64,000 nt of DNA from JAVBQL01 sp031549085. Lineage in GTDB: Bacteria > Spirochaetota > GWE2-31-10 > MWDO01. The notes beneath the pieces were generated by a model that ran no database searches, had not been told where the DNA came from, and was given only the letters and a program-made list of their open reading frames with translations. The position numbers and the translations under genes are program-made. The stretch is taken from the NCBI GenBank assembly GCA_031549085.1, contig JAVBQL010000014.1, positions 62,001-126,000 of the forward strand, written 5' to 3'. Shown here one piece after another: positions 1-9,319 of the stretch. Each line of letters starts with the position of its first letter. Position 1 is the first letter of the stretch.

Positions 1-696
1 TCCATTGGTAAGTAGAAACCTTGAATATGAATCAGGGTTCAATTCTGTAAGCCTTGACTTTGTAATCTCTTTATCGTCAATATAGAAGAAGGGGCTATTT
101 TTTGTAAGGGAGAGCATCTTCTTTATTAAAATTAATGGTATTGGTTTTTTTGTAATTGTTCCTGTGAATTTTATTTTTTCATTTGCGGAGATAATATCAA
201 GAAAGACAACAAAGCTATTGTCAAAATCGGTTCTTGTGGAGATAAAAGATCTTAACCCATAAAAATTATAATCAAATTCTCTTGTATTTGCCCCGCTGAA
301 TAGAAAAGTTATATTTTTATTATTGTTTTTATCTTTAAAATTTTTTATTAAGTCTAGCATTATCTGTATGGATATTGAGTTGTCATAGAAGACCTGCTCT
401 TTTACTCGCGAATTTAAGGTTGTTATTACTATTATATTGTCACTATTTTTGTTTTCATTAAATAAATTTATTTCAAAATTGACAGATCTTGTATTCTCTA
501 TATTGCTTATCTTATATGGCAGATTTTGATCTCTACAAAAAGATTCAAGATAGGATATTAGCTCTCTCTCATGAACACTTCCCTCTATTGAGGGGTATGA
601 TATGGATTTTATATAATTATAGTTGTTAAAATCATCAGAAAAGAGAGAGATGATATTTATTAAAAAAAATAGAGCTACAACAATCTTTTTTTTCAT
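1..696 (-). CDS. Exported M28-peptidase-like protein (partial, runs off the left edge)
   Basis: The open frame runs leftward for 232 codons from ATG at 696 and is still open at position 1, so only the N-terminal part is visible. It begins with a signal peptide (MKKKIVVALFFLINIISLFS). The segment FYDNSISIQIMLDLIKN followed by NITFLFSGA and a G-L-R-S-F motif has the spacing of the core of M28 aminopeptidases (DN-SG, then F...GAEE...GS). The expected metal ligands look altered: the usual His-Tyr-Asp region reads TTLNSR and the Glu-Glu pair reads N-T-R-E. It may therefore be a catalytically dead M28-fold protein. It is divergent from phoH. Product assignment is tentative; the existence of the gene is well supported. 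Confidence 0.7.
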   Translation of the reverse strand, partial: MKKKIVVALFFLINIISLFSDDFNNYNYIKSISYPSIEGSVHERELISYLESFCRDQNLPYKISNIENTRSVNFEINLFNENKNSDNIIVITTLNSRVKEQVFYDNSISIQIMLDLIKNFKDKNNNKNITFLFSGANTREFDYNFYGLRSFISTRTDFDNSFVVFLDIISANEKIKFTGTITKKPIPLILIKKMLSLTKNSPFFYIDDKEITKSRLTELNPDSYSRFLLTNG

Positions 697-805
697 AAAT
701 TTTTTATAACTGAAAAGAGCAAGAAAATCAATATCTATTTAGAGTGCTTAAAAAACTTGACAATTAGTTAATTTTTTATGATAATTTTATTGAGCAACGA
801 ATGAG

Positions 806-875
806 AGCAATGTGAAAGCTTGTTTTTATATTGCCGAATGAGGCAGCTCAACAAAGGAGTTTAGTGTCCTTTATA
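806..875 (+). other. Leader motif shared with the CheR-like gene, copy A
   Basis: The segment resembles the stretch at 59757-59830. CTTGTTTTT is identical in both, followed by ATT-R-CC-R-AATGAG and TCAA-x-AAA-G, about 29 of 40 aligned bases. Both copies then carry a small hairpin with different bases: here AAAGGA/TCCTTT, there GGGT/ACCC. The first part can also be read as codons for LVFILPNE, but here a TGA directly follows the matching ATG. It may be a structured leader RNA, a relic of a duplicated small gene, or a promoter. GCCGAAT, 15 bases after GAAA, resembles a sigma-28 -10 box. Confidence 0.4.
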
Positions 876-935
876 GTGGATAGATAAATTATTTAAAAAG
901 AGTTTTAATAAAATATGAGTTTAAAACAATAAAAA

Positions 936-1886
936 ATGGGCGAAAATAGTCTTACCATTGATGACCCCAAGATATTTTTAAATGTATCAGGGGTTAATGA
1001 TAAAAACATAAGGTATATAGAGTCGATATCTGGCTCATCGATCTCCTCCAATGGGAATGAGATCTACTTTGAAGGGAATAACTCTTATATAGTAAAAGAA
1101 CTCATTAGCAACCTTATCCTTGTTTCAAAAAACGGTGGGAATATCTATAAAAATCTGATTAATATACTCTACTCTGAACTTGAACGTGATATTAATGTAA
1201 ATCTGAAGAATATATTAAATTCAAAAATAGAGCTTTCAAAGGCGAAAAAAGTTTTTTCTCCAAAGAGTGTTGCACAGGCATTGTATATAGAGGAGCTTAA
1301 AAATAGAGATATAATCTTCTCTTATGGACCAGCGGGTACAGGGAAAACTTTTTTAGCGGTTGCATATGCCGTGAACGAGCTCTTAAATAAAAATGTTAAA
1401 AAGATTGTTTTGACACGCCCTGTGGTTGAGGCTGGGGAGAGTCTTGGCTTTCTGCCGGGAGACTTTATACAGAAGATAAATCCATATCTTCTTCCACTGT
1501 TTGACTCTATTATAAGTGTAACATCTATGGAGATATATCAAAGGCTCTCTGAACAGGGGTTGATAGAGATTGCCCCTTTGGCCTATATGAGGGGACGCAC
1601 TTTTGAAAATTGTATTGTAATATTGGATGAGGGGCAAAACACCACCTATACACAGATGAAGCTATTTTTGACAAGGCTTGGAGAGGGAGCAAAGCTAATC
1701 ATAACAGGGGATATAACACAGATTGACCTTCCAAGAAAAATAAAGAGCGGTATGGTTGAGGCTTTAAATATATTGAAGAATATAGACGGTATATCTATAC
1801 TAGAATTTAGCGAGAATGATGTTATTAGACATCCTCTTGTTAAAAAAATAATAGGTGCATATAGTAAATATGAAAAGGAATTATGA
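936..1886 (+). CDS. phoH: PhoH-like (PhoL/YbeZ) ATPase
   Basis: A 316-residue cytoplasmic P-loop ATPase of the PhoH family. Walker A GPAGTGKT lies near residue 130 and the Walker B-like segment VILDEGQNTT near residue 228. The N-terminal 60 residues (NVSGVNDKNIRYIES) match the small RNA-binding-like domain typical of the family. Family members are linked to RNA metabolism and ribosome maturation, usually next to ybeY, as here (two genes downstream). It is the first gene of a coupled operon; its stop overlaps the next start by 4 bases (ATGA at 1883). No strong Shine-Dalgarno precedes ATG 936; the upstream ATG at 915 is stopped after five codons. Length is normal for the family. Confidence 0.92.
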   Translation: MGENSLTIDDPKIFLNVSGVNDKNIRYIESISGSSISSNGNEIYFEGNNSYIVKELISNLILVSKNGGNIYKNLINILYSELERDINVNLKNILNSKIELSKAKKVFSPKSVAQALYIEELKNRDIIFSYGPAGTGKTFLAVAYAVNELLNKNVKKIVLTRPVVEAGESLGFLPGDFIQKINPYLLPLFDSIISVTSMEIYQRLSEQGLIEIAPLAYMRGRTFENCIVILDEGQNTTYTQMKLFLTRLGEGAKLIITGDITQIDLPRKIKSGMVEALNILKNIDGISILEFSENDVIRHPLVKKIIGAYSKYEKEL

Positions 1887-4111
1887 CAAAAAACAGCAGC
1901 TCGGGTAATATAATAAATAATACAATCTCTTCTATTGGAGCCTTTTTTTCTCAACAGGGAAAGGCAACTCCAAATCTGGTTGTATTTTTAATCTATTTTA
2001 TATTGATTTTACTTGTCTCTATGTTATCAAACCATAGATCTTTCTCAAACCTCAAGGTTGGTGATGTTGTATTTTTTGATATTGTTGCAGATAAAAATAT
2101 CAAATATTTTGATTATGTGGCTGCAAGAGATTTTGAGAAGAAGATTAGAAATGGAATTGTTCCAGTCTTTGTTATGAATAATGAGGTGCTTGATAAGACA
2201 ACAAAAGAGCTTGAGCTAATTTTTAATAAAGTAGGTAAATCTTCAGAGTACAAAGATCTCTTTTTAGATACCAAGCAGAGTATCTATATAACAACAGAGG
2301 ACTTTTTTGTTTTTAAAAACCTTATGGGGAGATTCCCCGGTTTTAGTGATATTTTTATTAACATATATAAGACTATATGTTTTGAAAATATTATTGATCT
2401 CTCATATATGCCAGAGATCGATTTCTATTTTGATGAGATTATAGTTGAAAAAACAATTAATGGAAAACTTATAAGCAACAGATATCCTTTTAAAGATGTG
2501 AGGGGAGTTCTATATGCCAGAGATCGATTTGAGGTCTTGGCACTAAATAATTTTCCGGGCATTGGTTATACGGAGCTTTTTGTTCTTGTGGTATTTTTTC
2601 AGCGGATCTTTAATTCGCCATTTATCTACTCTGATGATAGGACAAGCAGCTATCTTGATGATAGGTTGAAGCAGAGTGAGCTGTTTCAAGAGACAATAAA
2701 GAGAGGGCAAATAATAGCAAGAAAGGGAGATCTTATAACAGAGAGCCAGTTTGTAAAGGTTGAGGCTCTTAATGATGCAAGGGGTCTTATCTTTAATATA
2801 AGAGCAATATTGTCTAATGCCATATTTTTTCTATTTCTTTCAGTTGTTACCTTCTTTTTTATAAGGCTCTTCTCTCCGCTCTTTTTCAATGATACAAAAA
2901 ACACAATTTTTATACTGCTGGTTATTTTTACATTTACTCTCTATATAATTCTCCTGTTTTATATAGGGGTTGGAAAGGATGATGATTATCTTGGTATGCT
3001 GATTCCTCTCCCCGCCTTTGCCCTGACCTTCTCTATTCTCTACTCGCAGAGGCTATCTATTGTCTTTATATTCATACTCCTACCAATATTGTTTATTTTT
3101 TCTAATTTTAATAATTTTGCTATTATCTTTACAGCTTTTTCTGGAATTATCGCGACATTTACGGTATCAAATATTAAGAAGAGGGCAGATCTATTTTTAG
3201 TAGGTTTTATTATTGGTTTTCTAAATTTGATTTTGGTCTCTGTCTCAATATTTGTTTTGAATATATCTAATGTTGATCTATTTAAGCTCTATGTTATCTC
3301 ATTTTTAAATGGGCTCTTGTCAGCAACACTTGCATTTGGCTTTATATTGCTTGGCGAATCAATCCTTAATGTTCCAACCATCTTTAGGCTGCAAGAGTTA
3401 TCTGATATGTCAAACAAGCTTTTGAATGATCTATTTAATAGAGCAAATGGAACATATAGCCACTCCATTAATGTCGGAAACCTTGCAGAGCAGGCAGCAA
3501 TAGAGGTCTCAAGAAATGGATACCTTGCAAGGGTTGGTGGCTACTATCATGATATTGGTAAAATTACTATTGCAGAATATTTTGTAGAGAATCAGACAGA
3601 TCATAACCCCCATGACTACCTAAAACCATCAATGAGTGTAACGATTATAAAGAGTCATGTTAAGTTTGGAGTCGATAGAGCCATTCAGGCAAGGCTTCCA
3701 ACAAAACTTATAGATATTATTAGGCAGCATCATGGAAACTCTTTGATAAGGTTTTTCTATAATAAGGCAACAAATTCAAAAGAGGCCAATAATGAGGAGA
3801 TTATGGAGACAATGTATCGATATAATGAGAACAATCCACAGTTTCCAGAGGCAGCAATAGTGCTTCTTGCAGATCAAGCAGAGGCAGCAACAAGAGCTAT
3901 GCAGAAGAAATCTGCAAGCAACATTGAGAAAACCATAGAAAGTATAGTCGATTTTAATTTTAAAGATGGAATACTTGATGATTCTGGTTTAACATTAAAA
4001 GATTTGACTAAAATCAAGAAAGTTTTTATAAAGGCAATAATAGGGATGTACCATGCGAGAATAGAGTACCCTGATCAGGTTGCACCAAAAGAGGCAGATG
4101 AAAAGAAATAA
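1883..4111 (+). CDS. pgpH: 7TM-HD phosphodiesterase, PgpH-like (probable c-di-AMP hydrolase)
   Basis: A 742-residue membrane protein with the architecture of the 7TMR-HD family. One TM segment lies near residues 32-52, then an extracytoplasmic domain to about residue 290, a multi-TM bundle (about 305-485) and a C-terminal cytoplasmic HD domain. HD motifs seen are HSINVGNLAEQAA (about 525), GGYYHDIGKI (about 550) and the later IIRQHHG and LLADQAEAATRA segments. In PgpH proteins this domain hydrolyses cyclic di-AMP to pApA; the substrate here is inferred from the family. It overlaps phoH by 4 bases and the next gene by about 14, so the operon is translationally coupled. The phoH - 7TM-HD - ybeY order is widespread in bacteria. 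Confidence 0.9.
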   Translation: MTKNSSSGNIINNTISSIGAFFSQQGKATPNLVVFLIYFILILLVSMLSNHRSFSNLKVGDVVFFDIVADKNIKYFDYVAARDFEKKIRNGIVPVFVMNNEVLDKTTKELELIFNKVGKSSEYKDLFLDTKQSIYITTEDFFVFKNLMGRFPGFSDIFINIYKTICFENIIDLSYMPEIDFYFDEIIVEKTINGKLISNRYPFKDVRGVLYARDRFEVLALNNFPGIGYTELFVLVVFFQRIFNSPFIYSDDRTSSYLDDRLKQSELFQETIKRGQIIARKGDLITESQFVKVEALNDARGLIFNIRAILSNAIFFLFLSVVTFFFIRLFSPLFFNDTKNTIFILLVIFTFTLYIILLFYIGVGKDDDYLGMLIPLPAFALTFSILYSQRLSIVFIFILLPILFIFSNFNNFAIIFTAFSGIIATFTVSNIKKRADLFLVGFIIGFLNLILVSVSIFVLNISNVDLFKLYVISFLNGLLSATLAFGFILLGESILNVPTIFRLQELSDMSNKLLNDLFNRANGTYSHSINVGNLAEQAAIEVSRNGYLARVGGYYHDIGKITIAEYFVENQTDHNPHDYLKPSMSVTIIKSHVKFGVDRAIQARLPTKLIDIIRQHHGNSLIRFFYNKATNSKEANNEEIMETMYRYNENNPQFPEAAIVLLADQAEAATRAMQKKSASNIEKTIESIVDFNFKDGILDDSGLTLKDLTKIKKVFIKAIIGMYHARIEYPDQVAPKEADEKK

Positions 4112-4535
4112 TCAAATTGGGTTTGAACTTGAAGAGTATAAGAGAGATATTAAACAGAGAGGGCTTAACAGCTGGATTAAAGAGATCTTAAGTGAGCTTG
4201 AGCTAGGTGATAAGTATTGTTCTCTCTATTTTTGCTCTGATGAGAAGATGAGAGATCTTAATAGCAGCTTCAGAGGAAAAGATAGTACTACTGATGTTCT
4301 CTCTTTTCCAGAGGATAGCGGAACCTCTTTCGATAAATTTTTTTTGGGTGATATTGTTATCTCTATTCCCCAAGCGAAGAGACAACTGAATGATTATGAG
4401 GGAAGTTTGGAGAGAGAAATAAAGTTTTTGGTTTTGCACTCTATACTTCACCTTATTGGATATGACCATGAGGTTGATAATGGAGAACATGAGGAAAAAG
4501 AGAACTATATTTTTAAGAAGTTATTAGGAGAGTAA
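4098..4535 (+). CDS. ybeY: Endoribonuclease YbeY
   Basis: A 145-residue protein with the zinc-binding signature of YbeY, HSILHLIGYDH followed by a third His (NGEHEEKE). The substrate-domain segment RDLNSSFRGKDSTTDVLSFP is also typical. YbeY acts in 16S rRNA 3'-end maturation and ribosome quality control. The longest frame opens at TTG 4080, but ATG 4098 (MKRNNQIG) gives the usual family length, so I chose it; both lie inside the end of the upstream HD gene. Its place after phoH and before a CBS-domain protein is the classical arrangement. Confidence 0.92.
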   Translation: MKRNNQIGFELEEYKRDIKQRGLNSWIKEILSELELGDKYCSLYFCSDEKMRDLNSSFRGKDSTTDVLSFPEDSGTSFDKFFLGDIVISIPQAKRQLNDYEGSLEREIKFLVLHSILHLIGYDHEVDNGEHEEKENYIFKKLLGE

Positions 4536-4543
4536 GAAAGGAA

Positions 4544-5359
4544 TTGGAAAAGAATAATTTATTCAAATCGATTTTTAAAAAAGATGGGACAGAAGAGCCC
4601 CCCGCGCCCCTCTACACAATAATAAAAAAGGTAGAAGAGCAGATAGAACCATATGAGAGAAATATGATTCTAAATATTGTTAAGTATATGGATGCGACAG
4701 TAAAGGATATTATTGTCCCTAGAGTTGATGTTATTTCAGTATCTTTGAACGCTGAAATTGATGATATAATAAAGCTTCTTGATGATAATGGAATATCAAG
4801 ATTGCCTGTATATGATGGAACGCCAGATAATGTGGTTGGTATTTTGCATGCAAAGGATATTTTGAAATATTTTACAAAAAGAGAAGATTTTAACCTATCT
4901 TCTATTGTTAGACCGCCGCTTTTTGTTCCTGAATCAAAAAAGATTAATGACCTGTTGTGGGAGCTTAGAGAGAAGAAAACACATTTGGCTATAGTTGTTG
5001 ATGAGTATGGCGGAATGTCTGGTCTTTTGGCACTGGAAGATATAATTGAGAAGATTGTTGGAAATATTCAAGATGAGTTTGATAAGGAGAGTGAGTCTAT
5101 TGTTAAGATAGATGACAAGACATATGTTGTAAATCCTAGAATTAATATATGGGAGCTTAATGATGAGATTGGCACAAATATAAATGAAGAGGATATTGAT
5201 ACTCTTGGAGGGCTAATCTTTATGCTATCAGGCAATATTCCAAAGAAGAATGACAAGATAAAATATAAAAATTATCTATTTACTGTCGAAACTATTGATG
5301 ATAGGAAGTTAAAAAAGATTAAGATAGAGATATTGGATGATGAAGAAGATGAAAGTTAA
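4544..5359 (+). CDS. tlyC: CBS-domain protein, TlyC/CorC type
   Basis: A 271-residue cytoplasmic protein with two CBS domains (about 60-115 and 120-178; the first starts at KDIIVPRVDVISVS) and a C-terminal CorC_HlyC domain (about 190-268). DEYGGMSGL within the second CBS region is highly typical. It lacks the N-terminal DUF21 membrane domain, so it is the soluble TlyC/CorC form, annotated either as hemolysin C or as a Mg/Co efflux accessory protein; real function in most species is uncertain. The start is TTG 4544, set by AAGGA five bases upstream. It sits 8 bases after ybeY and its end overlaps the next gene. Confidence 0.88.
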   Translation: MEKNNLFKSIFKKDGTEEPPAPLYTIIKKVEEQIEPYERNMILNIVKYMDATVKDIIVPRVDVISVSLNAEIDDIIKLLDDNGISRLPVYDGTPDNVVGILHAKDILKYFTKREDFNLSSIVRPPLFVPESKKINDLLWELREKKTHLAIVVDEYGGMSGLLALEDIIEKIVGNIQDEFDKESESIVKIDDKTYVVNPRINIWELNDEIGTNINEEDIDTLGGLIFMLSGNIPKKNDKIKYKNYLFTVETIDDRKLKKIKIEILDDEEDES

Positions 5360-7220
5360 GATTACCATTTTATTTTTATGTTTAACAAGTTTTCTCTTTT
5401 CTGAGAGTGCAATAGACTTTTATAAAAAGGCGAAAGATGCATTCTATCAGGAGCAGTATAACGAAGCCATATACAACTATAAAGAGGCTTTGGTTTTGAA
5501 TCCTCACTATGCGGAGGCTCTCTTAGATCTATCAAAGCTCTACTATGAGATTGGCAATTATGACTATGCTTCATCTTACATTGCAAATGCGATGAAACTC
5601 TTTCCAAAAAATGATGAGCTCACTATATTTTCTGCAGACATTGATACAAAGCTAAAGAGATATGAGCTTGCAGAGAAAAAGTATAGAGGTATTTTAGCAA
5701 AAAATCCACTAAACATAGATGCCTATAGAGGCTTGGCAAATCTTTACTTAAATACAGATAGAAGAGTTCAGGCTAAAAATGTGTTAGATGAGATGTTAAA
5801 AGCGGAGCCTAACAATTTTAATGCTCTAGCCATGATGGCAAACTACTATGAGAATGTTCCTGATAAAATTAGGGCAGAGAAATATTATATAGCAAACATA
5901 GAGGCAAACTCTACAAACCCAGAGGTCTTTTTTAATTATTCAATATTCAATTTTAATAATGGAAATATGCCAAGGGCGATTGATAATATAAAGCTTGCAA
6001 TATCTATAAAAGATATTCCAAAATATCAAAAATTTTATGGCAAGTATCTTCTCTTTATAAATAAGGGAGATGATGCTCTTAAGGTTTTCAAAAAACTATC
6101 ACTTAACAGCGAAGTTGACTATCTAACATACTATCACTTGGGCTATTCTTATTATCTATTGTCAGATTATGATAATGCTAAATACTCTTTTAATAAGGCG
6201 CTTGCTTTAAGGGATGATGATGAGACGACAGGCTTCTTTTTGAATCAGCTTTTGATAAACTACTTTCCAGTTAATGACCCTGATAAGATAAAGAGATCAA
6301 ACTACTACTATGATAAGGCGCAGAAGTCAAAAAAAGAGTCAGAGCTTGATATCTATATATTCTCTCTAAAAGAGGCAATCAGAGTCTATCCAAAAAATGT
6401 TCCAGCAAGGGTAGAGCTTGCAGAGCACTTTTTATCTCAAAAATTGCCAGAGAGATATATAAGAGAGCTAAAAATTGCAACAATGTATAGTGATGATATA
6501 AAAATTAAAGACAGATTGGAAGTTGAACAAAAGAGAGTCAACAACAAGCTTGGTGACAGCTGGAATATTTCTCAATACTCGATAAAAGAGGATAGATTCT
6601 CTATCCCTCTATTTGTAAAGCAGGAGATAACAAACCCTCACTTTGCTTTTGAGAAGGTCTATGCAAGACTTTTAAGCACAGTGGCCTATGACAGCCCTAA
6701 GTATGAGATAGTGCTCTTTGATGATACAGGCTACAGTGATGATGAGAAACTTGAGATAGCAAAAAATAATAACTCTCCATTCTACCTACTGCTTCATGCA
6801 AAAGAGGACTCTATCAATGTTAATGTTATTCTAAATTTGATAAACTCTACAAACAATCAGACTATTGGAAGCTATGATGCCTTTAGATATGGAAATGACA
6901 GGCTCTTTATTACATCAAACACACTTATTCAAAAATTCTCTGTGAATATTCCATTTGTGGCTCATGTCGTTAAGATCTCTAATAATCGAGCTATTATAAA
7001 TGCTGGAAGACGCTCTGGGCTTGCTTTGAAAGATAAATTTATTATTGTTCAGAAGAAAAATTATCCAATTGAGATAGATAGAGCGAAATTTTTGATAAAC
7101 AGCAATGATATAAAAGCAAAAGCTATTGTTGTAAAACTTGATGAGAATATCGCTGAGATTGAGATTAAAGAGAATAGCTTTTTTAAGAGTGTTGATATAG
7201 ATGATCTAGTTTTGTTTTAG
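5337..7220 (+). CDS. Exported TPR-repeat protein
   Basis: A protein of about 620 residues with an N-terminal signal peptide (ITILFLCLTSFLFSES). A long array of tetratricopeptide repeats follows, for example AIDFYKKAKDAFYQEQYNEA and YAEALLDLSKLYYEIGNYDYA, over roughly residues 25-400. The C-terminal 200 residues are not TPR-like and end in a beta-rich stretch with VVKISNNRAIINAGRRSGL, which resembles FlgT/CsgG-associated outer-membrane modules. Three in-frame ATGs lie at 5337, 5340 and 5349, all inside the end of tlyC; 5349 gives the cleanest signal peptide. It is probably a periplasmic or outer-membrane scaffold; function unknown. Last gene of the phoH operon. Confidence 0.82.
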   Translation: MMKKMKVKITILFLCLTSFLFSESAIDFYKKAKDAFYQEQYNEAIYNYKEALVLNPHYAEALLDLSKLYYEIGNYDYASSYIANAMKLFPKNDELTIFSADIDTKLKRYELAEKKYRGILAKNPLNIDAYRGLANLYLNTDRRVQAKNVLDEMLKAEPNNFNALAMMANYYENVPDKIRAEKYYIANIEANSTNPEVFFNYSIFNFNNGNMPRAIDNIKLAISIKDIPKYQKFYGKYLLFINKGDDALKVFKKLSLNSEVDYLTYYHLGYSYYLLSDYDNAKYSFNKALALRDDDETTGFFLNQLLINYFPVNDPDKIKRSNYYYDKAQKSKKESELDIYIFSLKEAIRVYPKNVPARVELAEHFLSQKLPERYIRELKIATMYSDDIKIKDRLEVEQKRVNNKLGDSWNISQYSIKEDRFSIPLFVKQEITNPHFAFEKVYARLLSTVAYDSPKYEIVLFDDTGYSDDEKLEIAKNNNSPFYLLLHAKEDSINVNVILNLINSTNNQTIGSYDAFRYGNDRLFITSNTLIQKFSVNIPFVAHVVKISNNRAIINAGRRSGLALKDKFIIVQKKNYPIEIDRAKFLINSNDIKAKAIVVKLDENIAEIEIKENSFFKSVDIDDLVLF

Positions 7221-7243
7221 TTTTTATTTAACTAATCCCCCCT

Positions 7244-7266
7244 GCCCCCCTTTTCAAAAAGGGGGA
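7244..7266 (+). terminator. C5T4/A4G5 hairpin after the phoH operon
   Basis: CCCCCTTTT and AAAAGGGGG pair 25 bases after the TPR stop codon. The surrounding sequence (ACTAATCCCCCCTGCCCCC) recurs at 39644-39672 and, inverted, near 14635-14660. It is therefore also a small dispersed repeat, probably working as a terminator. Confidence 0.45.
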
Positions 7267-7348
7267 CTAAAGAGGACGTTTAACTAATAGATAGGTAAAA
7301 CTTGTTGATTTATAATAAAACAAAGTTTTTTATTTATGCAATAAAGAC

Positions 7349-7443
7349 GGAAGTTTGATAAGACACATAAGACGAAGATTTTTTTGTTACTTCTTAGAGA
7401 AGTAAAGAAAAAATCTTCGTCTTATGTATCTTATCAAACTTCC
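7349..7443. repeat. 95-bp near-perfect palindrome
   Basis: GGAAGTTTGATAAGA at 7349-7363 is matched exactly by its complement at 7429-7443. Inside it, ATAAGACGAAGATTTTTT pairs with AAAAAATCTTCGTCTTAT and TTACTTCT pairs with AGAAGTAA at the tip. Only short symmetrical mismatches (CAC opposite GTA, TG opposite AG) interrupt the stem. It lies between the phoH operon and the MurC-like gene, in a region with no other gene. It could be a bidirectional terminator or a mobile hairpin element. Confidence 0.8.
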
Positions 7444-7561
7444 TAAATTATAAAATACTAGAGACATTGTAAATTTGCTTAATTTCAAACATAAGTTTAT
7501 TATTTATAATAATTATTTTATAGAACCATACTAATAAAAGATATTTATAGAGAGAGAAGAA

Positions 7562-9028
7562 ATGAATATTGATAATATAAAAAGTGTTCATATAATTGGA
7601 ATAGGCGGATGTGCAGCAAGCGGAATTGCTGAGTTTTTAAACAAGAAGGGAATAAGGGTATCTGGATCTGAACAGAAAGAGCGAAAAGATCTGCAGTATC
7701 TAATTGATAAAGGTGTACAAATTGCCTTTAGACACGATAAAAAGAATCTACTTTTAAACTCAAACTATCCAGACACTGTTCTCTACTCTCCAGCAATTAT
7801 CTCTCTTAATCCACACAATCCAGAGATCCTTGAAGCAAAAGATAAAAATATTCCACTTATGAGCTGGCAGGAGTTTTTGGGAACATATCTGCAGTCAGTT
7901 GGTTCAATTGGTATATTGGCATCTGGAAGTGAAGGGAAGGGGACAACCTGTGGTATTCTCTCATCTATTTTAATTGGAACAAAGCTCGATCCACTTGCTA
8001 TCTTTGGAGCAAAGCTGAAAGACAAAAGGCTTGGTGCTCCAACAAATCTATATATTGGAGTTGGAGAGTCATATATACTTGAGGGAGATGAGTATAATAG
8101 AAATTTTCAAAACTATCACCCGGAAGTTAATATAACAGTCAATTTTCAATATGAACACCCTGAGACCTACAAAAACTTTGATGAGTATAAAGAGGCCTTC
8201 TATAAATATTTTAAGGGGATGGTAGGAAGAAAACTTCTTATCTTTAGAGCAACCGATTCACTAATCCAATTTACTAAAGAATATAATCTTGATTCATCTC
8301 ATGAAGTAATCTTCTTTGGCAATGAGAAGATGTTGAAAAATGTTGATAGTAAATATGAGAGATATCTTATAAAAGATGAGAGAACTGATCTCACTGGAGA
8401 CCACTGGAGTATAACGGGCAATGGAATTGATGAGAAATTTTTCATACCATCATTGCCAGCCTATCTTATTCAAAATGGAAGCGGTGCAGTGATTGCGGCT
8501 CTCAAATTGGGAATTAGAGCTGATATTATAAGAGAGAATCTAAAGAGTTTTTCTGGAATGGTTAGAAGGTTTTCACTCTATAGAACAAAAAATGGTGGGA
8601 TTATAATAACTGACTATGGTCACAGTCCTGAATCGCTGAACCATATAATAACTGAAATTAGAACACTCTTTCCAAATAAAAAGCTCCATATGATCTTTCA
8701 GCCCCATCTATTTTCTAGAACATACAACTTTTTTAATGAGTTTGTTGATGCTTTAGCTCGTGCTGATAAGACAACACTTATTGAGGTCTATCCTGCCCGT
8801 GAAAATAGAGCTGATTGGATAGATAGGGTCTCATCATACATGATACATGAGAGGCTCTGCTGTTTAGAAAAGATTAGTTTCTATGGTGGAGAGGCAAAAG
8901 ATATTGTTAATAATATATATGATAATATCGATGAAAAAGATATCAACTGCTTTATAGGGGCGGGAGATATGGACTTCTACTATGGAGAGCTCTTTAAAAA
9001 ACTTGGTGCAGAGGACTTTTTTAAGTAG
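7562..9028 (+). CDS. MurC-like Mur ligase with altered active-site motifs
   Basis: A 488-residue member of the Mur ligase family, closest by eye to MurC (UDP-N-acetylmuramate-alanine ligase). Seen are a Rossmann-like start HIIGIGGCAASGIAEF, a P-loop SGSEGKGTT near residue 122, EGDEYNRNF near 175, a third-domain start DYGHSPESL and FQPHLFSRT. Compared with classical MurC, GTHGKTT reads GSEGKGTT, the NIE-DHPD block reads NFQYEHPETY and DYAHHP reads DYGHSP. The fold is clear but substrate or activity may differ. The start is ATG 7562 after GAGAGAGAAG. No other mur genes are adjacent. Confidence 0.78.
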   Translation: MNIDNIKSVHIIGIGGCAASGIAEFLNKKGIRVSGSEQKERKDLQYLIDKGVQIAFRHDKKNLLLNSNYPDTVLYSPAIISLNPHNPEILEAKDKNIPLMSWQEFLGTYLQSVGSIGILASGSEGKGTTCGILSSILIGTKLDPLAIFGAKLKDKRLGAPTNLYIGVGESYILEGDEYNRNFQNYHPEVNITVNFQYEHPETYKNFDEYKEAFYKYFKGMVGRKLLIFRATDSLIQFTKEYNLDSSHEVIFFGNEKMLKNVDSKYERYLIKDERTDLTGDHWSITGNGIDEKFFIPSLPAYLIQNGSGAVIAALKLGIRADIIRENLKSFSGMVRRFSLYRTKNGGIIITDYGHSPESLNHIITEIRTLFPNKKLHMIFQPHLFSRTYNFFNEFVDALARADKTTLIEVYPARENRADWIDRVSSYMIHERLCCLEKISFYGGEAKDIVNNIYDNIDEKDINCFIGAGDMDFYYGELFKKLGAEDFFK

Positions 9029-9070
9029 TTTTTTTTGTGTATCTGTTTTTTTTTTTTTAGTTTTTAAACA

Positions 9071-9147
9071 TTAGAAGCTAAATAATTTTCTAATATAAGA
9101 TATTTATCAAAAAGGACGTGGCACGCAAAAATAAAAAAAGAAAAAAA
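9071..9147 (-). repeat. GTGCC-core dispersed repeat, copy 1 (inverted)
   Basis: Reads GATATTTATCAAAAAGGACG then TGGCACGCAAAAA on the plus strand, followed by an A/G-rich tract. Related copies lie near 14531, 15343, 21471, 29033, 39848 and 54911. Shared parts are AGATATTTATC, AAAAGGACGTGGCACGC and an AAAGAAAG-type tail. Confidence 0.6.
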
Positions 9148-9319
9148 CCTTTCAGACACATCACAAGCAGTTTAATTCTAATTATTAAACAACATGTGTT
9201 TTGATATAAATTTTAAATCATAAAGTCTCTTTTTTGGAAAAAGATGGTTAGTGTTAGAAAAGTAGTGTTCTTTTTATATATAAAATATATGTATCAGAAA
9301 CTGTGCTGCACGCAAAAAA

